A stretch of 42,450 bases of DNA from CAZCDS01 sp964497585. GTDB lineage: Bacteria > Desulfobacterota > Desulfomonilia > Desulfomonilales > Desulfomonilaceae. The DNA lies in assembly GCA_964497585.1 (NCBI GenBank), contig CAZCDS010000057.1:1-42450 (forward strand). The letters are read 5' to 3'. Within the stretch, counting starts at the first letter, position 1, and every line of letters begins with the position of its first letter. The translations under genes and the position numbers were made by a program. This document shows positions 16,724 through 25,010 of this stretch, piece by piece. Below the pieces are notes generated by a model that had not been told where the DNA came from, did no database searches, and worked only from the letters and a program-made list of their open reading frames with translations.

Positions 16724-16786
16724 CTTTCTGGTGGGAAAGGGCGAATCCGTTTTCCGTTCGCCGCTTCCCCGGAGAGACGGAGACTA

Positions 16787-17173
16787 ATGATGGTGGACGA
16801 GCGGATTTCAATCATCAAGGTATACGACGTCCTGATCGTGACCATGCCTGACGACGCCGACGATGCAGCCATATCGGCGCTTCAGGAGCAAGTGTTGAGG
16901 GCCGTCGAGCGTCACGATTGCAAAGCCCTGGTGTTGGACATTTCAGCCGTGGAGGCGCTCGACTCCTTTTTTGCCCGTACGATTGTGGAGACCGCACACA
17001 TGGTTGCGCTCATGGGCGGCCGAACCGTACTTGTCGGAATGCGACCGAGCGTCGCGATTACGGCTACGCAATTGGGACTGAGCTTCAAATTGACTCAGGT
17101 GAGTTCCGCGATCAATGTGGAGCGTGCTCTGGACATGTTGAGAGAAAAAGCACCTCGGAGAAACAGGCCATGA
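16787..17173 (+). CDS. rsbS: RsbS-like STAS antagonist
   Basis: A 128-residue STAS-only protein. The family blocks are clear: ISIIKVYDVLIVTMP, then ALVLDISAVEALDSFFARTI, and GGRTVLVGMRPSVAITATQLG. Ser60 in ALDSFFAR aligns with the phosphorylated Ser of RsbS (IDSF in Bacillus). With RsbR it should hold RsbT until stress triggers phosphorylation. There is a second ATG at 16790, so the start may be one codon later. The stop codon overlaps the start of the RsbT-like gene (ATGA), indicating translational coupling and a fixed stoichiometry. Confidence 0.9.
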   Translation: MMVDERISIIKVYDVLIVTMPDDADDAAISALQEQVLRAVERHDCKALVLDISAVEALDSFFARTIVETAHMVALMGGRTVLVGMRPSVAITATQLGLSFKLTQVSSAINVERALDMLREKAPRRNRP

Positions 17174-17580
17174 ACGGTGATCAACAAGGACAAGTGTTGA
17201 TCGCATCCGAGGGCGACCTGGTCACTGCCCGAAAGACGGCCCGTGAGGTCGCAAGCAGACTCGGATTCGGTCTGACGGACGTCACACGGATCGTTACTGC
17301 GGTCTCGGAATTGGCCAGAAATGTTATCACCTTCGCCGGCTCGGGTCTCATGCGGTGGAGGTTGCTGGACGCGGGAAACAGCGTGGGAATCGAGTTGGCT
17401 TTCGAGGATCAGGGAGTAGGAATTCCCGACGTTGAAATGGCCATGCAGGAAGGGTTCTCCACGGCGTCGGGCCTGGGAATGGGGTTGCCCGGCTCGAAAC
17501 GATTGATGGACGAGATGGAAGTTCAATCCGTACCGGGTGAACGCACGGCGGTGGTCGTGAGGAAATTCCTCAGAAAATAG
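17170..17580 (+). CDS. rsbT: RsbT-like serine/threonine kinase (switch protein)
   Basis: A 136-residue GHKL-fold ATPase/kinase. Visible boxes are AVSELARNVITFA (N-box), FEDQGVGIPDVEMAM (G1), and the glycine loop SGLGMGLPGSKRLMD (G2), as in RsbT. In the stressosome model RsbT phosphorylates RsbR and RsbS, is released and then activates a partner; in Bacillus that is the phosphatase RsbU. No RsbU-type coiled-coil phosphatase gene is adjacent here, so its target may be one of the downstream kinases. The start ATG 17170 overlaps the RsbS stop by ATGA. Confidence 0.9.
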   Translation: MNGDQQGQVLIASEGDLVTARKTAREVASRLGFGLTDVTRIVTAVSELARNVITFAGSGLMRWRLLDAGNSVGIELAFEDQGVGIPDVEMAMQEGFSTASGLGMGLPGSKRLMDEMEVQSVPGERTAVVVRKFLRK

Positions 17581-17582
17581 CA

Positions 17583-17607
17583 CGATTACGGTCAACTGCC
17601 GTAATTG
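17583..17607. other. Short hairpin between rsbT-like and phosphatase genes
   Basis: ATTACGG at 17585-17591 pairs with CCGTAAT at 17599-17605 around a 7-nt loop, extendable with a G-U pair. It is just after the rsbT-like stop and 38 nt before the next start, so it may mark an RNA processing or stability point within the operon. Confidence 0.4.
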
Positions 17608-17642
17608 TCCATGGATTGCGTCTTCTCGTCGGAGGTGTCCGT

Positions 17643-18698
17643 GTGGACCATGAAACCCGGCGAATAATAGAGATTTCCGATTCCAGGGATGAAGACCGGG
17701 CGCGAAAAGCAGCCAGGGCCATGGCACATGCCATAGGCTTTGATGAAACGGTCGCAGAAGAGATCGTCATTGCCGTCAGTGAGCTCGCCACCAACTTGTC
17801 CAGGCATGCCAGAGGCGGAGAAATGGTACTTGCCCGCGTCTCTGACAATGGCCGGAATGGTATCCAAGTCGAATCCCATGACGCGGGACCCGGAATTGCG
17901 AACGTGGAACAGGCCCTGGCGGACGGGTACTCCACGGTTGGCGGTTTGGGTTTTGGACTGGGTACGCTCAACCGCTTCATGGACGAACTTGACATCAAGT
18001 CTCAAAGAGAATCGGCGTCCGGCACCCACATCGTATGCCGACGGTGGCTTCATCGGACGGACCAGACCTCCATTCGATGCCCGCTTGCGTTTGGCGCCGC
18101 TACACGCCCGCATCCGATGATGGAGATAAACGGCGATGCTTTTCTCATCAAGAAGAGTGGGCGGTTCGCTCTTGCCGGAGTGATTGACGGACTGGGACAC
18201 GGGCAGTTCGCTAGCCGCGCGGCCCAAGCTGCCAGGCAATATGTGGAGAGTCATTACAATCGGCCGGTGGCAGAGATTTTTCGCGGGGCGGGTAGAGCCT
18301 GCCGAGGAACCCGCGGAGCGGTCATGGCTCTGACCCGGTTCGACTGGGAGGAAGATTCGTCCGGCTCGCGACCCCGGATTCGACTCACGTTTGCCAGCGT
18401 AGGAAACATTGAGACACGTGTCTACGGGAATTTGAAGCCGATGAACTTCCGAGTACGGCGGGGCATTGTCGGTCTTCATGCCCCTGAGCCCGTGGTGACG
18501 GAACACGCCTGGGAAATGGGCTTCGTGATGGTGATGCACTCTGATGGTCTGCATTCCGGCTGGACATGGGACGATCTTGGCGATCTTGGCAAAATCTCGG
18601 CGGCTGTTGCTGCCCGGAGACTACTGATCAATCAGGCAAAGGACAACGACGATGCTACGGTGCTTGTGGTGAAAGAAATGACGCCAGTCTCGGGATAG
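17643..18698 (+). CDS. RsbT-like ATPase fused to an RsbX/SpoIIE-type PP2C phosphatase
   Basis: A 351-residue two-domain protein. Residues 1-135 are a second RsbT/RsbW-type GHKL ATPase (VIAVSELATNLSRHARGGEM, HDAGPGIANVEQAL, GGLGFGLGTLNRFMDEL). Residues about 150-348 are a small PP2C phosphatase of the RsbX class (EINGDAFLI, then VIDGLGHGQFASRAAQAA, and DNDDATVLVV at the end). In Bacillus RsbX resets the stressosome by dephosphorylating RsbR/RsbS. GTG 17643 is chosen because GGAGGT lies 6 nt before it and the protein then begins DHETRRIIEISDSRDE, like RsbT. The earlier start at 17616 lacks a ribosome site. It follows the rsbT-like gene by 62 nt. Confidence 0.88.
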   Translation: MDHETRRIIEISDSRDEDRARKAARAMAHAIGFDETVAEEIVIAVSELATNLSRHARGGEMVLARVSDNGRNGIQVESHDAGPGIANVEQALADGYSTVGGLGFGLGTLNRFMDELDIKSQRESASGTHIVCRRWLHRTDQTSIRCPLAFGAATRPHPMMEINGDAFLIKKSGRFALAGVIDGLGHGQFASRAAQAARQYVESHYNRPVAEIFRGAGRACRGTRGAVMALTRFDWEEDSSGSRPRIRLTFASVGNIETRVYGNLKPMNFRVRRGIVGLHAPEPVVTEHAWEMGFVMVMHSDGLHSGWTWDDLGDLGKISAAVAARRLLINQAKDNDDATVLVVKEMTPVSG

Positions 18699-18850
18699 GG
18701 AGGAGCTGTGTCGAGACGCTTCTCCCGTCTCAGTCATCAGCCGGTTTCGAGGGGCGGTGAAAGGTTCATGGCAACAAAGGAATCACGAGAGTAGCTCGAC
18801 CACGGATATCGGACAATTCAGGAATCGACACGGTTGCGGAGAGGATTCTG

Positions 18851-19665
18851 ATGATCGAACAGGAGCTTGCCAAGACGAATCGTGGCTTGATCGCACTGAC
18901 CGTTGAGTTGGAAAGGAATCGTGAAAAGATGGAGGCGATGGCTGAGCGGCAACTTCTCCAAGCAGCCCAATTAGCCACGGTAGGTGAACTGGCCGCGAGC
19001 ATAGCCCACGAGTTGAACAACCCCTTGGCCATCATCACCCTGCGCGTGGAATCCCTGTTGGAAGGGACGCCTGCGGATAATCCTGACCGCGTGGCACTGG
19101 AGCTCATTGAGCAGCAGGTTGAACGTATGGGAAACCTTGTGTCCAACCCCCTGCAGTTCAGCCGAAGGCCCGGGCACCAGATCTCCACGGTAGACATTGC
19201 CGCCGATATCGAGGGGACACTGAATCTAATTCATCGGCATCTCCACAACCACGCCATTTCGGTCGTGCGTGAATTCGCGTCGGATCTCCCGTGGATACAA
19301 GCCGACCGTAACCAGTTGAGGCAGTTGTTTCTCAACTTGTTCAACAATGCTTCTGATGCGATGCCCGACGGAGGGACACTGACGATCCGAGTGTACCGGT
19401 CACAAGGGACCCTCCCGGCCCCATGATTGAGATCAGCGACACAGGCATAGGCATCGCTCCGGAGGATTTGCCGAAGATCACGGAACCATTTTTCACGACC
19501 AAGGCCGAAGGCAAGGGTACAGGATTGGGGCTGCCCATTTGCCGGCGCATAGTCGAGGCGCACCAGGGAACACTGGACATTACGAGCACTCCTGGCAAGG
19601 GGACAACGATTCGTCTCTTTCTCCCGTCAGTGCCGGCTCCCGACGCTGTTCATTTCCCAAAATAG
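18851..19665 (+). pseudogene. Histidine kinase broken by a one-base deletion
   Basis: Two overlapping open frames together encode one soluble kinase. Frame A (18851-19426, 191 aa) has the coiled coil ELAKTNRGLIALTVELE, HisKA with ASIAHELNNPLAI, and the N-box NLFNNASDAMPDGG. Frame B (19423-19665, 80 aa) has the G1 box SDTGIGIAPEDL, then FFTTKAEGKGTGLGLPICRR and the terminal strand. The break is inside the ATPase domain, between N and G1 boxes. The intact tandem paralogue has 30 nt between the same flanking codons; here there are 29, so one base is missing. The TGA/ATG overlap (ATGA) looks like coupling, but neither half could fold as a complete ATPase. A sequencing error or programmed frameshift remains possible. 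Confidence 0.75.
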
Positions 19666-19788
19666 TGGGGGATCAATCTTGACGACACCGAGATATGGCT
19701 CCGGACCCGTTGTCAGTGACCTGGAAAAGGGTCTTTTCATCGTTATCTGCCGCCTACGGCTCATGAACGGAAAAAGAGTGTTGGTGTA

Positions 19789-20694
19789 ATGAAATCAGAC
19801 CTGGACAGCCACGGTGAGGTCACGCCTGAAACGAAGGGCGAGCTGGAACAGGCACGGGAGATGATCCGGGCGCTGGAAGAGGAATTGGCCGAGACGAACC
19901 GGGGGTTGATCGCCCTGACCACCGAGCTGGAACACAAGAACGAGGAGCTGCAAATGATGACACACCAGCTTTGGCAGGCCGCGAAGCTGGCAACAATAGG
20001 CGAATTGACCTCGAGCATAGCCCACGAATTGAACAACCCGCTTGCCACAGTGACTTTGCGCACAGAATCCCTGCTGCTGGAAATCCCTCCGGAGGCCCCT
20101 CATCGGAAGAGCCTTGAGGTGATAGAGCAGGAGGTCGAACGCATGAGCAACTTGGTGGGAAATCTGCTTCAGTTTAGTCGTCGCCACGGTCAACAGATTT
20201 CTACCATAGACGTGAGTGAAGAAATTGAAAAGACTCTGGATTTGATGCACCGGCATTTGAAAAACCATGGGATCAATGTCGAACGGGACTACGAGTCTAA
20301 TGCACCGATGATCCGAGCTGATCGTCAACAATTGAGACAAGTCGTACTGAACCTGGTTACCAATGCCAGTGACGCTATGCCTGAGGGGGGAACACTCACG
20401 GTACGGGTGCAGGATGCGCGGGCAAACAGTCCGGGAGTCGTGATAGCAATATCGGATACCGGCAGCGGTATAGCCCCTGACGATTTGTCAAGGATTCTGG
20501 AACCTTTTGTAACTACCAAACCGGAGGGCAAAGGCACCGGGTTGGGGCTTTCCATTTGTCGGAGGATAGCCGAAGAACATCACGGTTCCTTGGAAATTAC
20601 GAGCGAAGAGGGAAAGGGGACCACAGTTCGAGTAGTCATGCCGTCCGTAAACAATGAAAATGGTTCCCATATGGGAAGGACGGAGGGAATTTGA
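19789..20694 (+). CDS. Coiled-coil cytoplasmic histidine kinase
   Basis: A 301-residue soluble histidine kinase with no membrane segment. An N-terminal coiled coil (about residues 15-60; MIRALEEELAETNRGLIAL) is of the type that often accompanies RsbT/RsbX-like genes. HisKA contains SSIAHELNNPLATV with the phospho-His. The ATPase domain has NLVTNASDAMPEGG, SDTGSGIAPDDL, FVTTKPEGKGTGLGLSICRR and a final KGTTVRVVMPS strand. It is a tandem paralogue of the broken kinase just upstream and should replace its function. Its stop TGA (20692-20694) lies one base before the ATG of the hybrid kinase at 20696, so the two are almost certainly coexpressed and may act together. Confidence 0.93.
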   Translation: MKSDLDSHGEVTPETKGELEQAREMIRALEEELAETNRGLIALTTELEHKNEELQMMTHQLWQAAKLATIGELTSSIAHELNNPLATVTLRTESLLLEIPPEAPHRKSLEVIEQEVERMSNLVGNLLQFSRRHGQQISTIDVSEEIEKTLDLMHRHLKNHGINVERDYESNAPMIRADRQQLRQVVLNLVTNASDAMPEGGTLTVRVQDARANSPGVVIAISDTGSGIAPDDLSRILEPFVTTKPEGKGTGLGLSICRRIAEEHHGSLEITSEEGKGTTVRVVMPSVNNENGSHMGRTEGI

Positions 20695-20695
20695 G

Positions 20696-23479
20696 ATGCC
20701 AAAGCCACCGCTAGGCCGTTTGCTCATCGTCGATGATGAAGTGGAGCTGATGACCACCCTCTGCGAAACCCTGGGAAAGGCGGGTTTTGAAACCACCGGC
20801 GTGACGTCGGGGGAAGAGGCCGTCAGCGTTCTGCCGGACCAGGAATTCGACCTTCTGCTCACCGATGTCATGATGCCGGGAATGAGCGGAATTGACCTAC
20901 TGAGGGCTGCGCTCGACATCGACCCCAATCTTGTGGGTATCATGATGACGGGCCACGGTACGATTCAGACGGCTGTTGAGGCGATGAAGATCGGTGCCTT
21001 CGATTACATGCTCAAGCCGTTCAAGATCGCCGAACTGATTCCGGTGATCAATCGCGCGATGCAGGTGCGCCGCCTTCGTTTGGAGAATATGCAACTGCGC
21101 GAAACCGTGGCTGTTTACGAATTGACCAAGGCCATGTCTTTTTCCCTGGACTCCAGCACCGTCCTCGAAAAGCTTGTTGAGGCAGCCGTCCAGCAATGCG
21201 GAGCCGACGAGAGCTCAGTCATGCTTCCGACGCAAGACGGTGAGCATCTATACGTTGCCGCAGCCAGAGGCAAGCGTGCAGAATTGATCTTGGGCGAACG
21301 AGTGCCCATAAGCGAAGGCATCTCAGGGTGGATGGCAGCGAACCGTGAGACACTGCTGCTCCATGACAAGTTCGATGACCCGCGTTTCAGACAAGTCGAG
21401 CCCTTGTCCGGGTCCCTATCGAGCATTTCCATGCCGATGCTGGCCGGCGGCAAGCTCCTCGGCGTGTTGAACGTCAGCGACAAGCACCGAACAAGGCCCT
21501 TCACGTTGGGGCAAATTAAGGCTTTGAGCATTCTTGCCGGATTGGGAGCCTCGGCTCTGGAATCAGCGCAACTGTACGATCAGGTTCTCGAGGCTGAGGA
21601 GAAATACCGTAACCTGGTGGAACAGCTCCCGGCTGTGACGTACATTGCTTCGTTCAATGGAGGATATAAGTTCGAATATGTTAGCCCGCAGGTTCAAAGC
21701 TTGCTCGGGTTCTCAGTGGATGAGTGGCTGGCAAATCCGGACCTTTGGAAGGACAGCATTCATCCCGAGGAACGGAACCATGTTTTGCGACAGATCCGCC
21801 AGTCCCTTTCGATCAGCGACGTATTCGCCTGTGAATACCGGATGCTCGCCCGAGACCATTCAACTCTCTGGGTACACGATGAGGGAAGAGTTATCAGTAA
21901 TCCCGAGGATGAGCTTCGCATACTCCAAGGCGTGATCATCAATGTCACTGCACTTAAGAGCCAGGAACAGGCCCTTCGGCGTCAGGCAGCCGCAATCGAA
22001 CAGGCTGCGGAGGCTGTTGCCATTGCGGATCAGACAGGCCGGATCGAATACGTGAACCCTGCCCTGGTCACGCTGTCGGGATACGCCCGAGATGAGATTA
22101 TCGGCCGTCAGGGCGGTGAGTTCCGAAGTGAGCTCCGAGATGAATCAGTGGCCGCATCGATACAAGAGACGCTTGCCAGAGGCGAGGTGTGGAAGGGTCG
22201 TGTCACCGGTAACACAAAGGAAGGCAAAACCCTGCAAACTGATTTGACGATCTCTTCCGTCCGCGACGAGGGGGGAAGAGTCACGAATTATGTGGCTATA
22301 GCCCACGACGTTACCGACCAAGTGGAACTCCAGAAGCAATACCTTCAGGCCCAGAAAATGGAAGCCGTCGGCGCTCTGGCCGGGGGCGTGGCTCATGACT
22401 TCAACAACATACTCACTGTGGTCTCAGGTTTTACCGAGGTCCTCATGGCGGAGAGGAATCCGGAAGACGCTGATTACGAAGACCTTCAGAAGGTCGCATT
22501 AGCATCGGCGAGAGGTTCGGAACTCATCAGGAGGCTGCTGGCGTTCAGCAGGAAGACCGAATTGCAGATGCGTCCCTTGAACCTGAATGCTGAAATTGAG
22601 AATCTGAGAGAGCTATTGTTCCGAACCATCCCGAAAATGGTAGAAATCGATCTCCATTTGGCACCTGACCTCAGAAAGGTCAATGCTGACTCGGTGCAGA
22701 TCGAGCAGCTCCTTATGAACCTCGCGTTGAACGCCAGAGACGCTATGCCAGAAGGCGGACGAATAGTCATCGAAACGAAGAATATCACCTGGGATGAGGA
22801 ATGTTGCAGCGCATATCTAGAAGGAAAGCCCGGCGATTACGCACTCATCACAGTGTCGGACACCGGGCACGGAATGGACCAAGAGACAATGAACCGCATT
22901 TTCGAGCCCTTCTTTACCACGAAGCAACCTGATCGCGGTACCGGACTTGGGTTGGCTACGGTCTACGGTATCGTGAAGCAACACGGAGGCTTTGTCACCT
23001 GCGACAGTCAGCCGGGCATTGGCACCACCTTCAATGTCTATCTGCCCGCATTCGACGAGGAGGGGGTGGGAACCGACCCTGCGGCGGAGGAAGAGGCTCT
23101 CGCCCGAGGATCCGAAACTGTTCTCGTGGTGGACGACGAGGAGTTTGTGCGAGACCTGGGAGCGCGGTTTCTCAGCGGCGCCGGCTACACAGTGCTCAAA
23201 GCGGCCAATGGCCAGGAAGCCTTAGATGTCTATAGTCAGCGACGTGACGATATTTCGCTAGTGATTCTGGATCTCGTCATGCCGGGTATGGGTGGCAAGC
23301 AGTGTCTGGAGCATCTCCTGAAGATCAATCCTGACGTAAAGGTCATTGTTTCAAGCGGCTATTCCATAGACGGACGTGCTCGACAGGCGATCGAAGCCAC
23401 GCAAAAGGGATTCGTGGCCAAGCCGTTCAAGTCGGCGGACTTGCTCAAGACAGTCAGGCAGATTCTGGATGAGGAATAA
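20696..23479 (+). CDS. REC-GAF-PAS-PAS-HisKA-HATPase-REC hybrid kinase
   Basis: A 927-residue cytoplasmic hybrid. REC1 (residues 8-125) has the acidic pocket IVDDE, Asp57 in LTDVMMPGMSG and the Lys of MLKPFK. GAF covers about 145-295 and PAS domains about 300-420 and 430-545. HisKA has His567 (AGGVAHDFNNIL); the ATPase region has NLALNARDAMPEGG, SDTGHGMDQETM and DRGTGLGLATVYG. REC2 ends the protein (VLVVDDEEFVRDLG; LVILDLVMPGMGG; FVAKPFK). The first REC can receive phosphate from the preceding kinase. ATG 20696 is used because GGAGGG lies 8 nt upstream; the longer frame overlaps the previous gene. The C-terminal half is paralogous to the MASE3 kinase at 11369. Confidence 0.93.
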   Translation: MPKPPLGRLLIVDDEVELMTTLCETLGKAGFETTGVTSGEEAVSVLPDQEFDLLLTDVMMPGMSGIDLLRAALDIDPNLVGIMMTGHGTIQTAVEAMKIGAFDYMLKPFKIAELIPVINRAMQVRRLRLENMQLRETVAVYELTKAMSFSLDSSTVLEKLVEAAVQQCGADESSVMLPTQDGEHLYVAAARGKRAELILGERVPISEGISGWMAANRETLLLHDKFDDPRFRQVEPLSGSLSSISMPMLAGGKLLGVLNVSDKHRTRPFTLGQIKALSILAGLGASALESAQLYDQVLEAEEKYRNLVEQLPAVTYIASFNGGYKFEYVSPQVQSLLGFSVDEWLANPDLWKDSIHPEERNHVLRQIRQSLSISDVFACEYRMLARDHSTLWVHDEGRVISNPEDELRILQGVIINVTALKSQEQALRRQAAAIEQAAEAVAIADQTGRIEYVNPALVTLSGYARDEIIGRQGGEFRSELRDESVAASIQETLARGEVWKGRVTGNTKEGKTLQTDLTISSVRDEGGRVTNYVAIAHDVTDQVELQKQYLQAQKMEAVGALAGGVAHDFNNILTVVSGFTEVLMAERNPEDADYEDLQKVALASARGSELIRRLLAFSRKTELQMRPLNLNAEIENLRELLFRTIPKMVEIDLHLAPDLRKVNADSVQIEQLLMNLALNARDAMPEGGRIVIETKNITWDEECCSAYLEGKPGDYALITVSDTGHGMDQETMNRIFEPFFTTKQPDRGTGLGLATVYGIVKQHGGFVTCDSQPGIGTTFNVYLPAFDEEGVGTDPAAEEEALARGSETVLVVDDEEFVRDLGARFLSGAGYTVLKAANGQEALDVYSQRRDDISLVILDLVMPGMGGKQCLEHLLKINPDVKVIVSSGYSIDGRARQAIEATQKGFVAKPFKSADLLKTVRQILDEE

Positions 23480-23488
23480 GAAAAGGGC

Positions 23489-23501
23489 GCCCCGAAGGGG
23501 C
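23489..23501 (+). terminator. Weak hairpin after the signalling operon
   Basis: GCCCC-GAA-GGGGC forms a 5-bp stem about 10 nt after the hybrid-kinase stop. It lacks a T-run, so its role in termination is uncertain. Confidence 0.3.
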
Positions 23502-23735
23502 AAGACATGTCAACTTGGCTGCTCCTTCCGGCATGTTATCTGAAAACAGCCGCACTTCTCATTTTGTCCCTCCCCTGGTGTCTTCCTCGTTTGATGATGT
23601 CGTGGGGAAGGCGCATCAGCCTCCACATGCGCGATTCTTGTCATCAGGAGACTTCGCTGCCGCCAGTTATAACCGAGGAAGGCAGCGCGCCTATCGGTCG
23701 GGCCGTTTCGATGAAGCGTCATAAAGGGAGGCTCC

Positions 23736-24848
23736 ATGCTCGACATCATATTGACGGTACTCTTTGCCGTTTTACTGATCAAGGGCTCAGTTGTTGCCGC
23801 GGCGTACTTGTGGGAAAGGTTCTATACGTCCCCCACAGGCGAGGATCAGACGCATTACATCCAAGCGTCCGACGACTGGCGCCTGGCGGTTCATCGGTAC
23901 GCGCCGAGGGGTCGATCCGTGGGCCTTCCGGTGATCCTGTGCCACGGGCTCGGCGCGAACAGGTATGTCTTTGACATGCCGTACGGACCGTCGCTTGCGC
24001 GGTTTCTCAGCGACAAAGGAAGGGATGTCTGGGTTCCCGAGTTGCGCGGTTCGGGAATGAGCGACAAGCCGGGCCTCGTTTGGTCTGACGTCCCCTACGG
24101 GTGGCATTTCGAGGATTTCGTGGAGAGGGACATCCCTGCGGTCATTGCGGCGGTACTGGAACTGATCGACGCGTCAAGGGTGCATTGGCTTGGCCACAGC
24201 ATGGGGGGCCTAGCAGTTGTGGCGTACCTTGCGAGCCACGACGATCCTCGCATCGCGTCCGTCACTGCGCTTGGATCGCCGTTCGACTTTTCCGTGGTTG
24301 GCACGACACCCTTGCGGAGAGCTCGTCGGCTCAAGTGGATTCTCGCGCGCCATCCCTTCTTCCCTTTGATGCTCGTCGGCAAATTCATGAGCCCGCTCGC
24401 CGAATACATACCTGCGAATTTCAATGCCATTTTCTACGGGCCAAACACGCCGGGTGAGGTCTCCAGGAGAATTTTCGCAATCGCTTCTGAAGCTGCCCCG
24501 CCGTGCTCGCTCTGGCGGGATCACCTGAGGTTCGTCGAGACGGGAATCTTCGGGCCTGGTGACGGATCGCGGTACGTCGATCGGCTGCCAGAGATTCCCA
24601 TCTTGTCCATTGGCGGATCCAAGGACCGACTTGCTCCCCCCGGTAGCGTCAAGGGGATACCGGAGGCGGATTCGGCGGAGCGTGAATGTCTTATCCTGGG
24701 GAAGGAAAGCGGATGCGAGGAGGACTACGGCCACACGGACCTCGTGGTCGGGCTGCGCACTGAGGCCGAGGTGTTTCCTCGCATCGCAGACTGGCTTGAG
24801 AGACACGACGGAGATCCCGTTTCATTGAGTGAAGAGTTGCCCCAATGA
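23736..24848 (+). CDS. Membrane-anchored alpha/beta hydrolase (lipase-like)
   Basis: A 370-residue hydrolase with one N-terminal membrane anchor (residues 2-24, IILTVLFAVLLIKG). The oxyanion loop is LCHGLGANRYVFD, the nucleophile elbow GHSMGGLAVVAYL, the acid probably in GGSKDRLAPP and the His in DYGHTDLVVG. The presence of VPELRGSGMSDKPG and YGWHFEDFVERDIPAVI resembles lipase/carboxylesterases of the abhydrolase group. The start ATG 23736 follows AGGGAGG. It lies 158 nt before an MMPL-type exporter on the same strand, which suggests a lipid-related pair, but this is inference from position. Confidence 0.85.
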   Translation: MLDIILTVLFAVLLIKGSVVAAAYLWERFYTSPTGEDQTHYIQASDDWRLAVHRYAPRGRSVGLPVILCHGLGANRYVFDMPYGPSLARFLSDKGRDVWVPELRGSGMSDKPGLVWSDVPYGWHFEDFVERDIPAVIAAVLELIDASRVHWLGHSMGGLAVVAYLASHDDPRIASVTALGSPFDFSVVGTTPLRRARRLKWILARHPFFPLMLVGKFMSPLAEYIPANFNAIFYGPNTPGEVSRRIFAIASEAAPPCSLWRDHLRFVETGIFGPGDGSRYVDRLPEIPILSIGGSKDRLAPPGSVKGIPEADSAERECLILGKESGCEEDYGHTDLVVGLRTEAEVFPRIADWLERHDGDPVSLSEELPQ

Positions 24849-24937
24849 GCGCAACCCCTATGGATGCCATTTTCCGACTCTGTCGATTGGTGGACCCGTC
24901 CTTCCGATTGTAGTGGCACCAACCTGTCAGGAGCTGC

Positions 24938-25010
24938 TATACTCCCCCAATTCCGGAGAGGATAGGTGACGAAGACGCCTGAGAAAGGAAGCCAGTTCCC
25001 CCTACTATGA
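24938..25010 (+). promoter_or_regulatory. Candidate -10 box and 14-codon leader ORF coupled to the exporter
   Basis: TATACT at 24938-24943 is a good -10 box, but no convincing -35 stands 17 nt before it. Further down, GGAGAGG precedes GTG 24966, which opens a 14-codon frame ending with TGA at 25008-25010. That stop overlaps the exporter start ATG 25007 (ATGA). The exporter's own ATG has no well-placed Shine-Dalgarno, so translational coupling is plausible. Confidence 0.4.

Noticed and set aside
19423..19665. Separate small ATPase protein coupled to the upstream kinase half
   Set aside because: It lacks the N-box and cannot form a whole GHKL domain; the 29-versus-30 nt comparison with the paralogue indicates a deletion.
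24914..24930. TGGCAC box suggesting a sigma-54 promoter before the MMPL exporter
   Set aside because: The second element at the right distance reads TGTCA rather than TTGC, so the essential -12 GC is missing.
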